DNA from: Psychrobacter sp. 4Dc
GTDB lineage: Bacteria; Pseudomonadota; Gammaproteobacteria; Pseudomonadales; Moraxellaceae
Length of the DNA stretch: 45,648 nt
Reading direction: 5' to 3'
Assembly (NCBI RefSeq): GCF_002836715.1
Contig: NZ_PJAT01000089.1
Coordinates: 1-45,648 of the forward strand
Positions within the stretch are counted from its first letter, which is position 1; each line of letters starts with the position of its first letter. Of the stretch, positions 17,994 to 27,078 are shown one piece after another. Position numbers and translations under genes: made by a program. The notes below the pieces were generated by a model that was not told the origin of the DNA, did no database searches, and was given only the letters and a program-made list of their open reading frames with translations.

Positions 17994-18707
17994 TTATTCG
18001 GCTAGCACACTATCTAGTTCTTCTATAAAGCTATGAATACGCGCCGCATTTTTGCCCAAATCACTCTGTCCAACTCGTGACTTACTGCGAATATCAACCA
18101 AGCGCTCGCTATCGTTGTCAGTCACACGAATGATCACATCATCTTTGAAACCAAACCAAGCAGTCGTCTCTGTTGCTTCGATGATGCCAATGTCGGCATC
18201 AGTGTTTACAAGATCCCATCCTAAATTTTCTATGGCTTGTTTGGCTGCTTCAACCACTTCAGACTTCGATTGAGCATAGGTCAATGTCTGCAAATCAGGG
18301 TAGGCAGTACGTTGTTGTTCAGCTACTTCTGCGCCTGTGTACTCTACGGGATTCGGTGCATCTGCACGTAGTGGAGCAATCGCGACAAACTCAGGCGGAT
18401 TCACCAAATCGGTAGAAATATCGTGAATAGGTGGTACATTTTTGGCCGTATTCATCATGCCAAGCGGGACAGCGATTGCCGCGACAGCAAGTATGGCTGA
18501 GGCTAGTGCGCTCCCAATACTGGCTGTATTGCGTTTAAACAATAACTGTATAGCCAACAATACTAGTGCTGCGATACCAGCAAATAATCCAAATTTAAAC
18601 CCTGTAAACGCAGTGCCTAATTCTACAACGCCAAATTTGTACAATGGGCCTGCCAGAGCGACTAGCAGAATAGCAATTACACTCATTAGGCCGATTATTA
18701 TTTTCAT
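17994..18707 (-). CDS. DUF1499 membrane protein
   Basis: The 237-residue protein has three N-terminal hydrophobic segments (about residues 2-22, 37-58 and 64-85), then a soluble domain. The soluble part matches DUF1499: AYPDLQTLTYAQSKSEVVEAAKQAI, then LGWDLVNTDADIGIIEATETTAWFGFKDDVIIRV, then a DIRSKSRVGQSDLGKNAARI segment, which is very characteristic. The family function is unknown. GGAG lies about 8 bases before the ATG. The TPMT gene on the same strand ends about 50 bases upstream, so the two may be co-transcribed. Confidence 0.85.
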   Translation of the reverse strand: MKIIIGLMSVIAILLVALAGPLYKFGVVELGTAFTGFKFGLFAGIAALVLLAIQLLFKRNTASIGSALASAILAVAAIAVPLGMMNTAKNVPPIHDISTDLVNPPEFVAIAPLRADAPNPVEYTGAEVAEQQRTAYPDLQTLTYAQSKSEVVEAAKQAIENLGWDLVNTDADIGIIEATETTAWFGFKDDVIIRVTDNDSERLVDIRSKSRVGQSDLGKNAARIHSFIEELDSVLAE

Positions 18708-18758
18708 TCAATTTCTCCGTTGCGATTTAGCAGCTTGTTAAGAGTTACATGGTTTTTT

Positions 18759-19451
18759 TTACTTACTGCTCAATAGCCAGACCTGTTCTGCGACAGTGAT
18801 ATCAGGTGCAGAACCTATAGAGGAAGGCTCACTCGCTAGTTCACAGATTTGGTAGTGAGCGCTATAATACTGCTCTAGTTGGTTGGTATTAATAGAGAAG
18901 GGTGGTCCATTCTTTTTACACTGATCATAATTTAGCGTGAGTAAAAGCTGCGGTGTTATTTCATTGTTAGCACCATCAACTTTACTGGTATCGCTACTAA
19001 GTTTCCGCACTTCCTCACTATATTTCATACGCATGTCAGCTGGCAGAGCGATTAATGCCGCTTTATCATATATTGCATCAATAGAGCCAATATCTTTAGC
19101 GGTCAGCGCAAAGATATTAGCAGCCCATAAAGTGATGGTTTGTCCCGACAACTGGCCTTGATAGTATCTAATCGCTGGATTGTCTGCCTGTTGATAGACG
19201 GTAGGTTCGATGTTTTGCTCAGCAAAAAATGCTTGTACGGCTGTTTCGACCAACTCAACGCCCACCACGTCATAGCCTTGCGTCGCTAGCCAAACCATAT
19301 CGATAGATTTACCACAAAGCGGCACAAAAATGCGGCTACCCGCAGTTAGATTGAGGCGGTTAAAGTACTCAGTCAGCAATGGATTGACCGTAGATTGATT
19401 GAATCCAATGCGACCTTCTTGCCAACGTTTTTGCCAAAACTCAGGGTTCAT
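18759..19451 (-). CDS. tpm: Thiopurine S-methyltransferase family protein
   Basis: SAM-dependent methyltransferase of the TPMT family; bacterial members methylate thiopurines and also selenium or tellurium compounds. The ATG at 19451 is chosen because it gives the family N-terminus MNPEFWQKRWQEGRIGFNQ and has AGAGGA seven bases upstream; a longer TTG start at 19472 is less likely. Product 230 residues. The SAM-binding region is visible as IFVPLCGKSIDMVWLATQGYDVVGVEL, then an ALIALPADMRMKY segment typical of the family. It is downstream of msrA on the same strand but separated from it by a terminator. Confidence 0.88.
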   Translation of the reverse strand: MNPEFWQKRWQEGRIGFNQSTVNPLLTEYFNRLNLTAGSRIFVPLCGKSIDMVWLATQGYDVVGVELVETAVQAFFAEQNIEPTVYQQADNPAIRYYQGQLSGQTITLWAANIFALTAKDIGSIDAIYDKAALIALPADMRMKYSEEVRKLSSDTSKVDGANNEITPQLLLTLNYDQCKKNGPPFSINTNQLEQYYSAHYQICELASEPSSIGSAPDITVAEQVWLLSSK

Positions 19452-19533
19452 ACTGCAATCCTCTATCTGCAAGTTTTTATATATAGATTTAGCGTTAGTA
19501 ATATTGATTGGTCATGTCAAAGGCATAAATAGT

Positions 19534-19567
19534 AAAAAGCCAAACACCTATAGTATAAGTGTTTGGC
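19534..19567 (-). terminator. Terminator after msrA
   Basis: On the minus strand the arms 19554-19567 and 19539-19552 pair with one mismatch and end in five T (A run at 19534-19538). It lies between msrA and the TPMT gene. Confidence 0.75.
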
Positions 19568-19636
19568 CGGTATCCAACATTAGGCTAAGAAAATTTTTGA
19601 ATAAATAATGTCTTATTCGATTTAGCTAACCCTCAT

Positions 19637-20158
19637 TTAACTAACCATATATTTGCTAAATTCTTTACGCAGTTTGGCAAGCTTTGGCGGTATTGCAAAG
19701 TTGCAATAAGCTTGTCCTGGGTTTCTGTTGAAGAAATCTTGATGTGAGTCTTCTGCCTGATAGAACTCAACGGCAGGATGTACTTCCGTCACTACATCGA
19801 CACCCATATCGCGTAACTTATTGATGGTACGGTCAACGGTCGGTTTTTGACTATCTTCGGTGTAAAAGACCACGCTGCGATACTGACTACCGACGTCATT
19901 GCCTTGACGATCCATCGTGGTGGGATCATGCGTGGCAAAAAAGACATCGAGTATTACTTCTAACGGGACAATAGACTCATCAAATTCGACTTTGATGACT
20001 TCGACATGACCAGTCGTACCACTACAGACAGCTTCATAATTGGCAGAAACAGCATCGCCGCCCATGTAGCCTGAGACGACAGATTGCACCCCTTTCACTG
20101 ATAAAAATACAGACTCGGTGCACCAGAAGCAGCCGCCACCTAATACGATCGTTTGCAT
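19637..20158 (-). CDS. msrA: Peptide-methionine (S)-S-oxide reductase MsrA
   Basis: Repairs oxidised methionine by reducing the S-sulfoxide with thioredoxin. The 173 residues start MQTIVLGGGCFWC; the GCFWC motif carries the catalytic Cys10 and a second Cys13. Other family blocks follow: SGYMGG, YEAVCSGTTGHVEVIKVEFD, FFATHDPTTMDRQGNDVGSQYRS, and the C-terminal DSHQDFFNRNPGQAYC. It is monocistronic, divergent from cmoA. MsrB is not adjacent. Confidence 0.96.
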   Translation of the reverse strand: MQTIVLGGGCFWCTESVFLSVKGVQSVVSGYMGGDAVSANYEAVCSGTTGHVEVIKVEFDESIVPLEVILDVFFATHDPTTMDRQGNDVGSQYRSVVFYTEDSQKPTVDRTINKLRDMGVDVVTEVHPAVEFYQAEDSHQDFFNRNPGQAYCNFAIPPKLAKLRKEFSKYMVS

Positions 20159-20418
20159 AATTTTTTCCTATTATTATAAATATGGGTTAAGCGCTATATT
20201 TGGTAGTGATGCTCTCGTTTTTCAATGCTTCTTTCAAACGTCTCATTACCCTTGGCACTATTTATTCAGCTTAGCAGGCAAGCCAAAGGCGATAAGTAAC
20301 AAACAGTAATGTTATAATGGGCTTTTGCTATCTTACTTCTTTATCAACTGATAATGACAAGCAAAACTGCTAAGTAAAAGTCATCCAGTAATTCTTAATT
20401 TCAGTTCTATTCTAAAAA

Positions 20419-21216
20419 ATGAGTCGTCCCATGAGCCAATCTCAGCCTGCTATCAAACATGACACCCTATTTGATAAACCGTTTACTACGCCACTGGATA
20501 AGGCCGCACGCTTTTCATTTGATGAGCAAGTGGTGGCTTGTTTCCCTGATATGATTCGTCGCAGTGTACCTGGTTATGGGCAGGTACTGGCTATGCTACC
20601 CATATTTGCCCGTCGTCATTGCAAGTATCGTCAGCAGAGCGATAGTGGTCAGCGTGTTAGTCGTGTTTATGACTTGGGCTGCTCACTGGGTGCAGCCAGC
20701 ATGACGCTAGCTGGTGAGTTCGACTCACAAGACTTACAGGTTAAAGCAATTGATATTTCGCCTGCGATGACGACCGAAGCCACGACGTTATTGAGTGACA
20801 ACTATCCTGAGCACGATATCGAAGTGATCACAGCAGATATCCGCGATATTGAGTTTGAGCCGTGTGATATGGTGATTTTGAACTTGACGCTACAGTTTTT
20901 GCCAGCTGCTGATAGGGTCGCAGTGCTAGAAAAGATTTATGCGGCATTGAGCGAAGGCGGCATATTGGTACTGACTGAAAAAACCCATGCATTTGATGAG
21001 CAATATGATGCATGGTTAGTAGAGCGTTATTACGACTTCAAACGTGCAAATGGCTACACCGAAATGGAGATTAGCGGTAAGCGTAATGCATTGGAAAATG
21101 TCCTCATTACTGACACGTTAGATGAGCATCATGCACGGTTAGATCAAGTTGGCTTTAAACGTCATCTAACGTGGTTTCAGTTTTTGAATTTTGTCTCTAT
21201 TGTGGCGTTTAAATAA
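20419..21216 (+). CDS. cmoA: Carboxy-S-adenosyl-L-methionine synthase
   Basis: Makes carboxy-SAM from SAM and prephenate, the donor used by CmoB to build cmo5U at wobble position 34 of tRNAs. The 265 residues include the family N-terminal block [22 protein letters not shown], the SAM-binding [13 protein letters not shown] near residues 84-96, and the [12 protein letters not shown] segment. The ATG at 20419 has no clear ribosome-binding site; a second in-frame ATG four codons later (20431) is an alternative. cmoB follows 50 bases downstream, the usual pair, so they are probably co-transcribed. Confidence 0.95.
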   Translation: MSRPMSQSQPAIKHDTLFDKPFTTPLDKAARFSFDEQVVACFPDMIRRSVPGYGQVLAMLPIFARRHCKYRQQSDSGQRVSRVYDLGCSLGAASMTLAGEFDSQDLQVKAIDISPAMTTEATTLLSDNYPEHDIEVITADIRDIEFEPCDMVILNLTLQFLPAADRVAVLEKIYAALSEGGILVLTEKTHAFDEQYDAWLVERYYDFKRANGYTEMEISGKRNALENVLITDTLDEHHARLDQVGFKRHLTWFQFLNFVSIVAFK

Positions 21217-21266
21217 TCCTTACTTTTAACACAGTTATTTCTTAATCAACACGGTAACCTGCTTTT

Positions 21267-22313
21267 ATGCTCAACGACACTATCATCAACGCCGAACGCG
21301 AATTGTATCTAACCCTACTAGAGCTGGCACAGCAGCAGCCGAGCGCTTATGAATGGCTCAAGCAATTACCAACATGGCTAGGTGACATAAAAGATAAAGC
21401 CAACTATGCGCATGCGCCTGCCTACCAAGCGTCAGTCGCTCGTTTGCCAAACTTAGCTGTCAATAACGTCGATCTAAACAGCGATACATTGACGATTGAG
21501 GCAGATCTAAATGAGTCTCAGCGCAAACAAACAACAGCACTATTAAAGCAGTTGATGCCGTGGCGTAAAGGCCCATTTCAGATTGGCGGTCAAATCGGCG
21601 ATGATGAGTCAGGTATTAAGATTGATACCGAGTGGCATAGTGATTGGAAATGGAAACGTGTTGCGCCGCATTTAAGCAGATTAGACGGTCGCCGCGTATT
21701 GGATGTGGGCGGTGGCTCTGGTTATCATGGCTGGCGCATGGCAGGGGCTGGCGCGGATACGGTTATTATTATTGATCCGTCATGCTTGTTTTATCATCAG
21801 TTTATGGCGATTCGTCACTTTGTGGGTGCCGCAGACGTTAGTGATATAGGCAACTATCGGACGCATTACATCCCTGTACCGCTCGAAGCGTTACCTGAGC
21901 ACAGTCAGCTGTTCGATACCGTATTTAGCATGGGTGTGCTATATCATCGTCAGTCACCGTTTGAGCATTTACAACAGCTTAAAGGACAGTTGGTCAAAGG
22001 TGGTGAGCTGGTACTTGAGACGTTGGTGATTGAAGGTGATGCCAATACTGTACTAGTACCACACGACCGCTATGCGCAGATGAATAACGTCTATTTCTTG
22101 CCATCGGTGGCGGCATTAATTGGCTGGTTAGAGAAAGCAGGGTTTTCAGATGTGCGCTGCGTCGATGTAGCAGTCACCTCGACTGAGGAACAACGACAAA
22201 CCGAATGGATGGCCTATCATTCGTTAGCAGATTTCTTAGATCCTAATGATTTTACTAAGACCGTCGAAGGATATCCTGCTCCCATGCGTGCGACTTTGAT
22301 TGCCAAAAAGTAG
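21267..22313 (+). CDS. cmoB: tRNA U34 carboxymethyltransferase
   Basis: Transfers the carboxymethyl group from carboxy-SAM to 5-hydroxyuridine-34 of tRNAs, completing cmo5U and widening wobble reading. The 348 residues contain the diagnostic MPWRKGPF stretch (about residues 91-98), [13 protein letters not shown], the SAM-binding [20 protein letters not shown] and the [16 protein letters not shown] block. It partners CmoA encoded immediately upstream. DUF1176 protein follows after about 35 bases, perhaps on the same transcript. Confidence 0.96.
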   Translation: MLNDTIINAERELYLTLLELAQQQPSAYEWLKQLPTWLGDIKDKANYAHAPAYQASVARLPNLAVNNVDLNSDTLTIEADLNESQRKQTTALLKQLMPWRKGPFQIGGQIGDDESGIKIDTEWHSDWKWKRVAPHLSRLDGRRVLDVGGGSGYHGWRMAGAGADTVIIIDPSCLFYHQFMAIRHFVGAADVSDIGNYRTHYIPVPLEALPEHSQLFDTVFSMGVLYHRQSPFEHLQQLKGQLVKGGELVLETLVIEGDANTVLVPHDRYAQMNNVYFLPSVAALIGWLEKAGFSDVRCVDVAVTSTEEQRQTEWMAYHSLADFLDPNDFTKTVEGYPAPMRATLIAKK

Positions 22314-22347
22314 CATTGATGGTGGTAGCTAACATAAGGAAAGCATT

Positions 22348-23469
22348 ATGAAGACATTGAAGACTTTTATTGTAGCTACCATCAGCTTGCTATCGTTACC
22401 TGCTATGGCAGGTTATGGAACTGTATCGGAAGGCTGGGGCTTTGTACAAGATGACTGGCAAGTGGTTTGTGATAATACGCGGACTTGTCGAGCTGCTGGA
22501 TACGCAAGTGAAGCAGATGAGCCTGCCTCAATATTGCTCACAGCGTTGCCAAAAGTAGCGCTGCCAAAAGCGCAAATTCAGTTTATCTCAGAAGTGCCGC
22601 TAGATGAGCTGAAGCCTGCTGAGCTTTGGCTGAACAACAAAAACTATGGTGTGATACAGCCCAATAAAGAAGACAGTCTACTATACGACTTGTCAGCCAA
22701 GCAGACTCAAGCACTGCTTGATCATGCTCGTATAGCGACCAAGATAGAAATTAGAGCGGGCGACAACCACTGGCAGATCAGCGATAAAGGCATGTCAGCC
22801 GTATTGCTTAAACTAGACGATGTGCAAGGTCGGGTAGGGACGCCGATAGCATTGATCAGTAAGAATAATCCAAATCGTCAACGTCCTAAAGTAGCCTTGC
22901 CAAAACCAATTATTCAAAAAGCATTTGCGTATTCAGCAAAAGACAACAAAACACTCACTCCATCAAAGCTGGCGTATTTTCAGAAAAATATTGATAACTG
23001 GGTCGATATTAATGCCGAGCAGCTTATAGGGTCCAAGGACGCGATGGGCGACTGTGAGCTGATTAACCCAAAAACTGAAACATATCAGCGGATGTCAGAG
23101 TATGGCTCTACGATGCTTGATTGGGACTTTATACCAGTTAATGATAGCTATACATTAGCCGCTCATAGTTGCTGGCTAGGTGCTTACAATTTTAGTAACG
23201 GCTATTGGCTCATTGATAATGCAAAGCCTAGCAAACCTACGCTTATCACGACAGCAGGGAATGATTATTTTGATGGTGAGATTTCGGCCACTCATAAAGA
23301 TCGAGGCATTGGTGATTGCTGGAACCGTACTGCATGGACGTGGAATGGTGAAAAGTTTGTTAAAAGCGAAGAGTCTAGTACGGGAATGTGCCGAGGTTTT
23401 GCTGGTGGAGCGTGGGACCTACCAACTTATGTGAGTCAGGTTATAAAAAATGATGCTAAGGCTCAGTAG
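22348..23469 (+). CDS. Exported DUF1176 protein
   Basis: A 373-residue protein with a clear Sec signal peptide (cleavage after AMA, residue 21), so it is periplasmic or outer-membrane facing. Matching DUF1176 are the QDDWQVVCDNTRTCRAAGY opening and the ASILLTALP strand, plus the C-terminal GDCWNRTAWTWNGEKFVKSEESSTGMC block. Cysteines at the two ends suggest disulfides (about six in the mature protein). AAGGAAAG lies 5-6 bases before the ATG. Function is unknown. It follows cmoB by about 35 bases but has no known link to tRNA modification. Confidence 0.82.
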   Translation: MKTLKTFIVATISLLSLPAMAGYGTVSEGWGFVQDDWQVVCDNTRTCRAAGYASEADEPASILLTALPKVALPKAQIQFISEVPLDELKPAELWLNNKNYGVIQPNKEDSLLYDLSAKQTQALLDHARIATKIEIRAGDNHWQISDKGMSAVLLKLDDVQGRVGTPIALISKNNPNRQRPKVALPKPIIQKAFAYSAKDNKTLTPSKLAYFQKNIDNWVDINAEQLIGSKDAMGDCELINPKTETYQRMSEYGSTMLDWDFIPVNDSYTLAAHSCWLGAYNFSNGYWLIDNAKPSKPTLITTAGNDYFDGEISATHKDRGIGDCWNRTAWTWNGEKFVKSEESSTGMCRGFAGGAWDLPTYVSQVIKNDAKAQ

Positions 23470-23501
23470 CTTCTTTGATTTAGAAGACTTTGGTCTAAGA
23501 A

Positions 23502-23530
23502 GCCTTGATTTAAAAGGCCTTGATTTAAAT
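23502..23530. repeat. Short 15-base tandem repeat
   Basis: Two adjacent copies of GCCTTGATTTAAAAG/T (23502-23516 and 23517-23530), with a weaker third related copy near 23474-23487. It is noncoding, just after the DUF1176 stop. Confidence 0.6.
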
Positions 23531-23635
23531 GACTGATACCTTATAAAGCGCAGCAGTCACAAGCCATATATTACATTTTTAGTTTTGCTATTCATGTCCT
23601 AAGCGATATCAAAGGATAGTGATAAAAATGGCTAA

Positions 23636-23854
23636 TTAGATTAACCATTTTTTGAAAGCGACTTCCATGACTATCTTAAGGATAAAACCAACAGAACCTG
23701 CACCAAGGGCCAAAAAGATCCAAAAGGTACCTGCGCGCCCAGCATCAGAGGTTTTAGAGATATCCCACATGATAAAGAATAAGAAAGCGATGAATATCGG
23801 CAACAAGACATACAGTCCCCAACTGGTGACAGTACTGGCGGCAATAGCAAACAT
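23636..23854 (-). CDS. Small inner-membrane protein (DUF2788-like)
   Basis: A 72-residue protein with two membrane segments (about residues 12-32 and 44-64) joined by a short polar loop, DISKTSDAGRAGTF. The loop plus FLALGAGSVGFILK resembles the small DUF2788 family found in gammaproteobacteria; this is a resemblance by eye, not a search. No function is known. It is divergent from argS. Confidence 0.65.
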   Translation of the reverse strand: MFAIAASTVTSWGLYVLLPIFIAFLFFIMWDISKTSDAGRAGTFWIFLALGAGSVGFILKIVMEVAFKKWLI

Positions 23855-24232
23855 GGCGTAATCCTATAATAGAGTAGTAACGCGTCTTCTATATTTTAGA
23901 AGAGCCGTACAAACCATCATTATAACGTGGAAGCAGTCAGGTATAAACGACTGCCCAGTATTGAGCAACAGTAACGCTACAATTCACGTTATGAGTTATT
24001 TATCAGTTTTGCGTCATTGATATTAGTCAGTCTAAATCACGTTAACGGTAAGATTTTAGTGCTAATTTTGGCGCAAATGGTGCAATAAAGCGCAAAGATT
24101 GTTATATTTACAGGTTACTTATCTTTTTACATTATTCTATCCCTGCAATGTCGGTCGCTATTACAATAAGCAGTTATCGATTGCTCGCATTCGCACCGTT
24201 TTTGTTGTTTATTTAATTGAGTTCAAATTCCT
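23855..24232. other. Intergenic region before argS
   Basis: A 378-base AT-rich divergent region with no gene. It holds a 7-base hairpin (TCTTCTA at 23885-23891, TAGAAGA at 23897-23903) and a possible extended -10, TGTTATATT, at 24100-24108, about 125 bases before argS. No -35 was convincing. Confidence 0.35.
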
Positions 24233-26062
24233 ATGTCACAAGCCCAAATTGATACGCTTGCATCCCTATTTAATGATGCAATTCAAACCCTACAAGCAGA
24301 TGGTACGCTACCAAGCGATTGGCAAAACAACAGTCAAATTACCCGTACAAAAGATTTAAGTCACGGTGATTTTGCCAGTAATATCGCACTAACGGCAGCG
24401 AAAGCAGCCAAGGCCAATCCGCGTCAACTTGCTGAAAAAATCGTCAGCGCATTGCCTGACAATCAAGATATTCGCCAAGTAGAAATCGCAGGACCAGGGT
24501 TTATCAACGTATTCTTAAACTCGGAAGCTAAGTTTTCTGTATTGGATGATATCTTCACGCTGCAAGATCGCTTTGGCTTGAGTAATCAGTTTGACGGTCA
24601 AAAAGTCCAAGTTGAGTTCGTCTCTGCCAATCCAACGTCGAGTCTGCACGTCGGTCACGGTCGCGGTGCTGCATTTGGCATGAGCGTTGCTAACCTGCTA
24701 GAAGCTATTGGCTATGACGTCACACGTGAATATTATGTCAATGACGCCGGTCGTCAAATGGACATCTTAGCCACCAGTACATATTTGCGTTATCTACAGC
24801 TAAATGGTGAAGAGATAACTTTCCCAGTCAATGCCTATCAGGGCGACTATGTCAGTGATATCGCCCAAACGCTAAAAACACAGCATGGCGATAGCTACGT
24901 ACATAGCTTTGCAGACGTTGCCAAAGATGTGCCAGAAGATGCTCAATTTGAGATTAATGCTGATGGCGAAAAAACCGTCATTTCAGGTGATAAAGAAGCG
25001 CATATTGATGGCTTGATTGCCAATAGTAAGTCTTTGCTAGGTGACAGCTATGCGTTATTTTTAAACGCGGCATTGAGCAGTATTTTGGCGGATATTAAAG
25101 ACGACTTAAATGACTTTGGCGTGAGCTACGAGTGCTGGTTTAGCGAAAGATCTATCGATAGCGAGATTGAGCCTGTATTACAGATACTAGATGACAAAGG
25201 CTATCTATACGAAAAAGATGGCAACATCTGGTTTAAGTCGACTGATTTCGGCGATGAGAAAGACCGTGTGGTACGCCGTGCCAATGGCCAGTCGACGTAT
25301 TTTGCTTCTGACATCGCTTATCATAAAAACAAGTTTGATCGCGGCTTTGATAAAGTCATTAACGTCTGGGGCGCAGACCACCATGGTTATGTCCCACGCG
25401 TAAAAGCAGCGCTACTAGCTCTTGGTATCGATGCTGAACGTCTTGATGTGGTACTTGTACAGTTTGTGGCATTATGGCGCGGTAGTGAAAAGGTACAAAT
25501 GTCTTCGCGTTCTGGTCAGTTTGTGACCTTACGTGAGCTACGTGCAGAAGTCGGTAACGATGCTGCACGATTCTACTATGTTGCGCGTAAGCCTGAAGTG
25601 CATGTTGATTTTGACTTAGAACTTGCCAAATCACAAAGCAAAGACAATCAAGTGTATTATATTCAGTATGCTCATGCGCGCGTTTGCCGCGTGTTAGAAA
25701 AACTGGCAACTTACGATTTGACCGTAGACGATGCGATTGGTTTGGCACATCAAGATTTGCTAAGTGCGCCCAATGAAGACGAGCTGATTAAACTGTTAGC
25801 AGGATATCCAGCGACGTTACTTCGCGCAGCGACTGGTTACGAGCCGCATGTATTGACCAACTACCTAAAAGAGCTAGCGGCCTTGTTCCATGGTTGGTAT
25901 GACACCAATCGTATCTTGCCGATGAGCTTGACGTCAGGTGAAACGCCAAGTCAGGATGAGCTAGACTTAATGCAAGCACGTTTGCGCTTGTCAAAAGCCG
26001 TTAGACAGGTATTGGCAAATGGGCTTAGTCTGCTAGGCTTGTCTGCACCGTCTAGCATGTAG
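24233..26062 (+). CDS. argS: Arginyl-tRNA synthetase
   Basis: Class I synthetase that charges tRNA-Arg. The 609 residues include the N-terminal tRNA-binding domain, VEFVSANPTSSLHVGHGRGAAFG with the HIGH-type HVGH at 139-142, and a VQMSSRSG segment that replaces KMSKS, as in many ArgRS. The C-terminal anticodon-binding domain ends in KAVRQVLANGLSLLGL. No obvious ribosome-binding site precedes the ATG. A SPOR protein follows 87 bases later, an arrangement also seen in pseudomonads. Confidence 0.97.
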   Translation: MSQAQIDTLASLFNDAIQTLQADGTLPSDWQNNSQITRTKDLSHGDFASNIALTAAKAAKANPRQLAEKIVSALPDNQDIRQVEIAGPGFINVFLNSEAKFSVLDDIFTLQDRFGLSNQFDGQKVQVEFVSANPTSSLHVGHGRGAAFGMSVANLLEAIGYDVTREYYVNDAGRQMDILATSTYLRYLQLNGEEITFPVNAYQGDYVSDIAQTLKTQHGDSYVHSFADVAKDVPEDAQFEINADGEKTVISGDKEAHIDGLIANSKSLLGDSYALFLNAALSSILADIKDDLNDFGVSYECWFSERSIDSEIEPVLQILDDKGYLYEKDGNIWFKSTDFGDEKDRVVRRANGQSTYFASDIAYHKNKFDRGFDKVINVWGADHHGYVPRVKAALLALGIDAERLDVVLVQFVALWRGSEKVQMSSRSGQFVTLRELRAEVGNDAARFYYVARKPEVHVDFDLELAKSQSKDNQVYYIQYAHARVCRVLEKLATYDLTVDDAIGLAHQDLLSAPNEDELIKLLAGYPATLLRAATGYEPHVLTNYLKELAALFHGWYDTNRILPMSLTSGETPSQDELDLMQARLRLSKAVRQVLANGLSLLGLSAPSSM

Positions 26063-26149
26063 TACTTTTCTAATATGTGAAGTAAGTATAGACAGCTAAT
26101 AGCATTAATTCGATGATGATAGTTAAATCCAGTAGGGAGAACGAGATCC

Positions 26150-26953
26150 ATGCTAGCCAAAAAACCTAAAGGCGCAACAGAAAAGCGCAAATCAAGTAGC
26201 GTATCAGGCTTATTGTGGATGTTTGTTGGGGCCGTATTGACCCTTATGATTGGGGTGTTTATCTACCTCTCACCATTATTCAATTTCAGCCCCGCTGATA
26301 GTAGTGCTGAGAACGATTCTGATCGCCAAGTACAGCCACGTGTGGATACTGATACTGACAATGGCGATTATGAGTTCTACGATATTTTACCTAATCAAGA
26401 GATGGCAACCATCCCTGATGAAGATATCGCTGATATTGATAATGATCAAATAGGTGATATAGGTGCGTTTGAACCAGACGTCGTCGTGACTCAACCAGAT
26501 AGTGATGCAGGCAGTACCGAAACGGGCAGCTTCGGTGGTTCGGAAAATGCGACTGTCGAACCTGCTGGTGCTAACAATGCTGGGTCGAGTGAGGATATCG
26601 TTGTCGTTGAAGAAGATGCAACTTATGATGGTACGCCGCCTGCTACTAGTAACGCTACAACCCGCAACAATAATGCAGCAGCAGGGACGGCGAGCATCCA
26701 AGCTGCCAAGCCTGCGGCGACCTACATCTTGCAGATTAATAGCTTTAGTGATGCAGATGAAGCGGATCGTCGCCGTGCGCAAGTACTGATGGCGGGTGTC
26801 GATGCTCGCGTGGTCAAAAACACAACGGGTAATGGCTTGCCAATTTATCAAGTCATCTCGCGTCCTTTGAATAACCGTCAAGCAGTAACGACGGCACAGC
26901 AGCGCCTACAGAACAATGGTATAGACTCTATTATCGTTGAACAGCGTCGCTAG
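26150..26953 (+). CDS. SPOR-domain cell-division-type protein
   Basis: A 267-residue bitopic inner-membrane protein: short cytoplasmic N-terminus rich in Lys, one membrane segment (about residues 21-42), an acidic low-complexity linker of about 145 residues, and a C-terminal SPOR domain (about 190-267, starting TYILQINSFSDADEADRRRAQVL). SPOR domains bind denuded glycan at division septa; FtsN has the same layout and the position after argS matches the FtsN-like gene of other gammaproteobacteria. A function in cell division is therefore likely but unproven. A terminator follows. Confidence 0.82.
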   Translation: MLAKKPKGATEKRKSSSVSGLLWMFVGAVLTLMIGVFIYLSPLFNFSPADSSAENDSDRQVQPRVDTDTDNGDYEFYDILPNQEMATIPDEDIADIDNDQIGDIGAFEPDVVVTQPDSDAGSTETGSFGGSENATVEPAGANNAGSSEDIVVVEEDATYDGTPPATSNATTRNNNAAAGTASIQAAKPAATYILQINSFSDADEADRRRAQVLMAGVDARVVKNTTGNGLPIYQVISRPLNNRQAVTTAQQRLQNNGIDSIIVEQRR

Positions 26954-26983
26954 GTTCAGTCGTTTACAGTTATTGTATTTATT

Positions 26984-27012
26984 AAAAAAGCGTCGTAATG
27001 ACGCTTTTTTTA
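26984..27012 (+). terminator. Rho-independent terminator after SPOR gene
   Basis: An 11-base stem (AAAAAAGCGTC at 26984-26994 with GACGCTTTTTT at 27000-27010), 5-base loop and T run. Confidence 0.88.
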
Positions 27013-27078
27013 TCTCTTTATTTTATCAAAAGCTTTCTAGCTGTTTTATCCTATTAAACGTCCATTAAGAGTATGGTT

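Noticed and set aside
26387..26881. 164-residue open frame opposite the SPOR gene
   Set aside because: Arises from the repetitive acidic linker of the SPOR protein; no family features.
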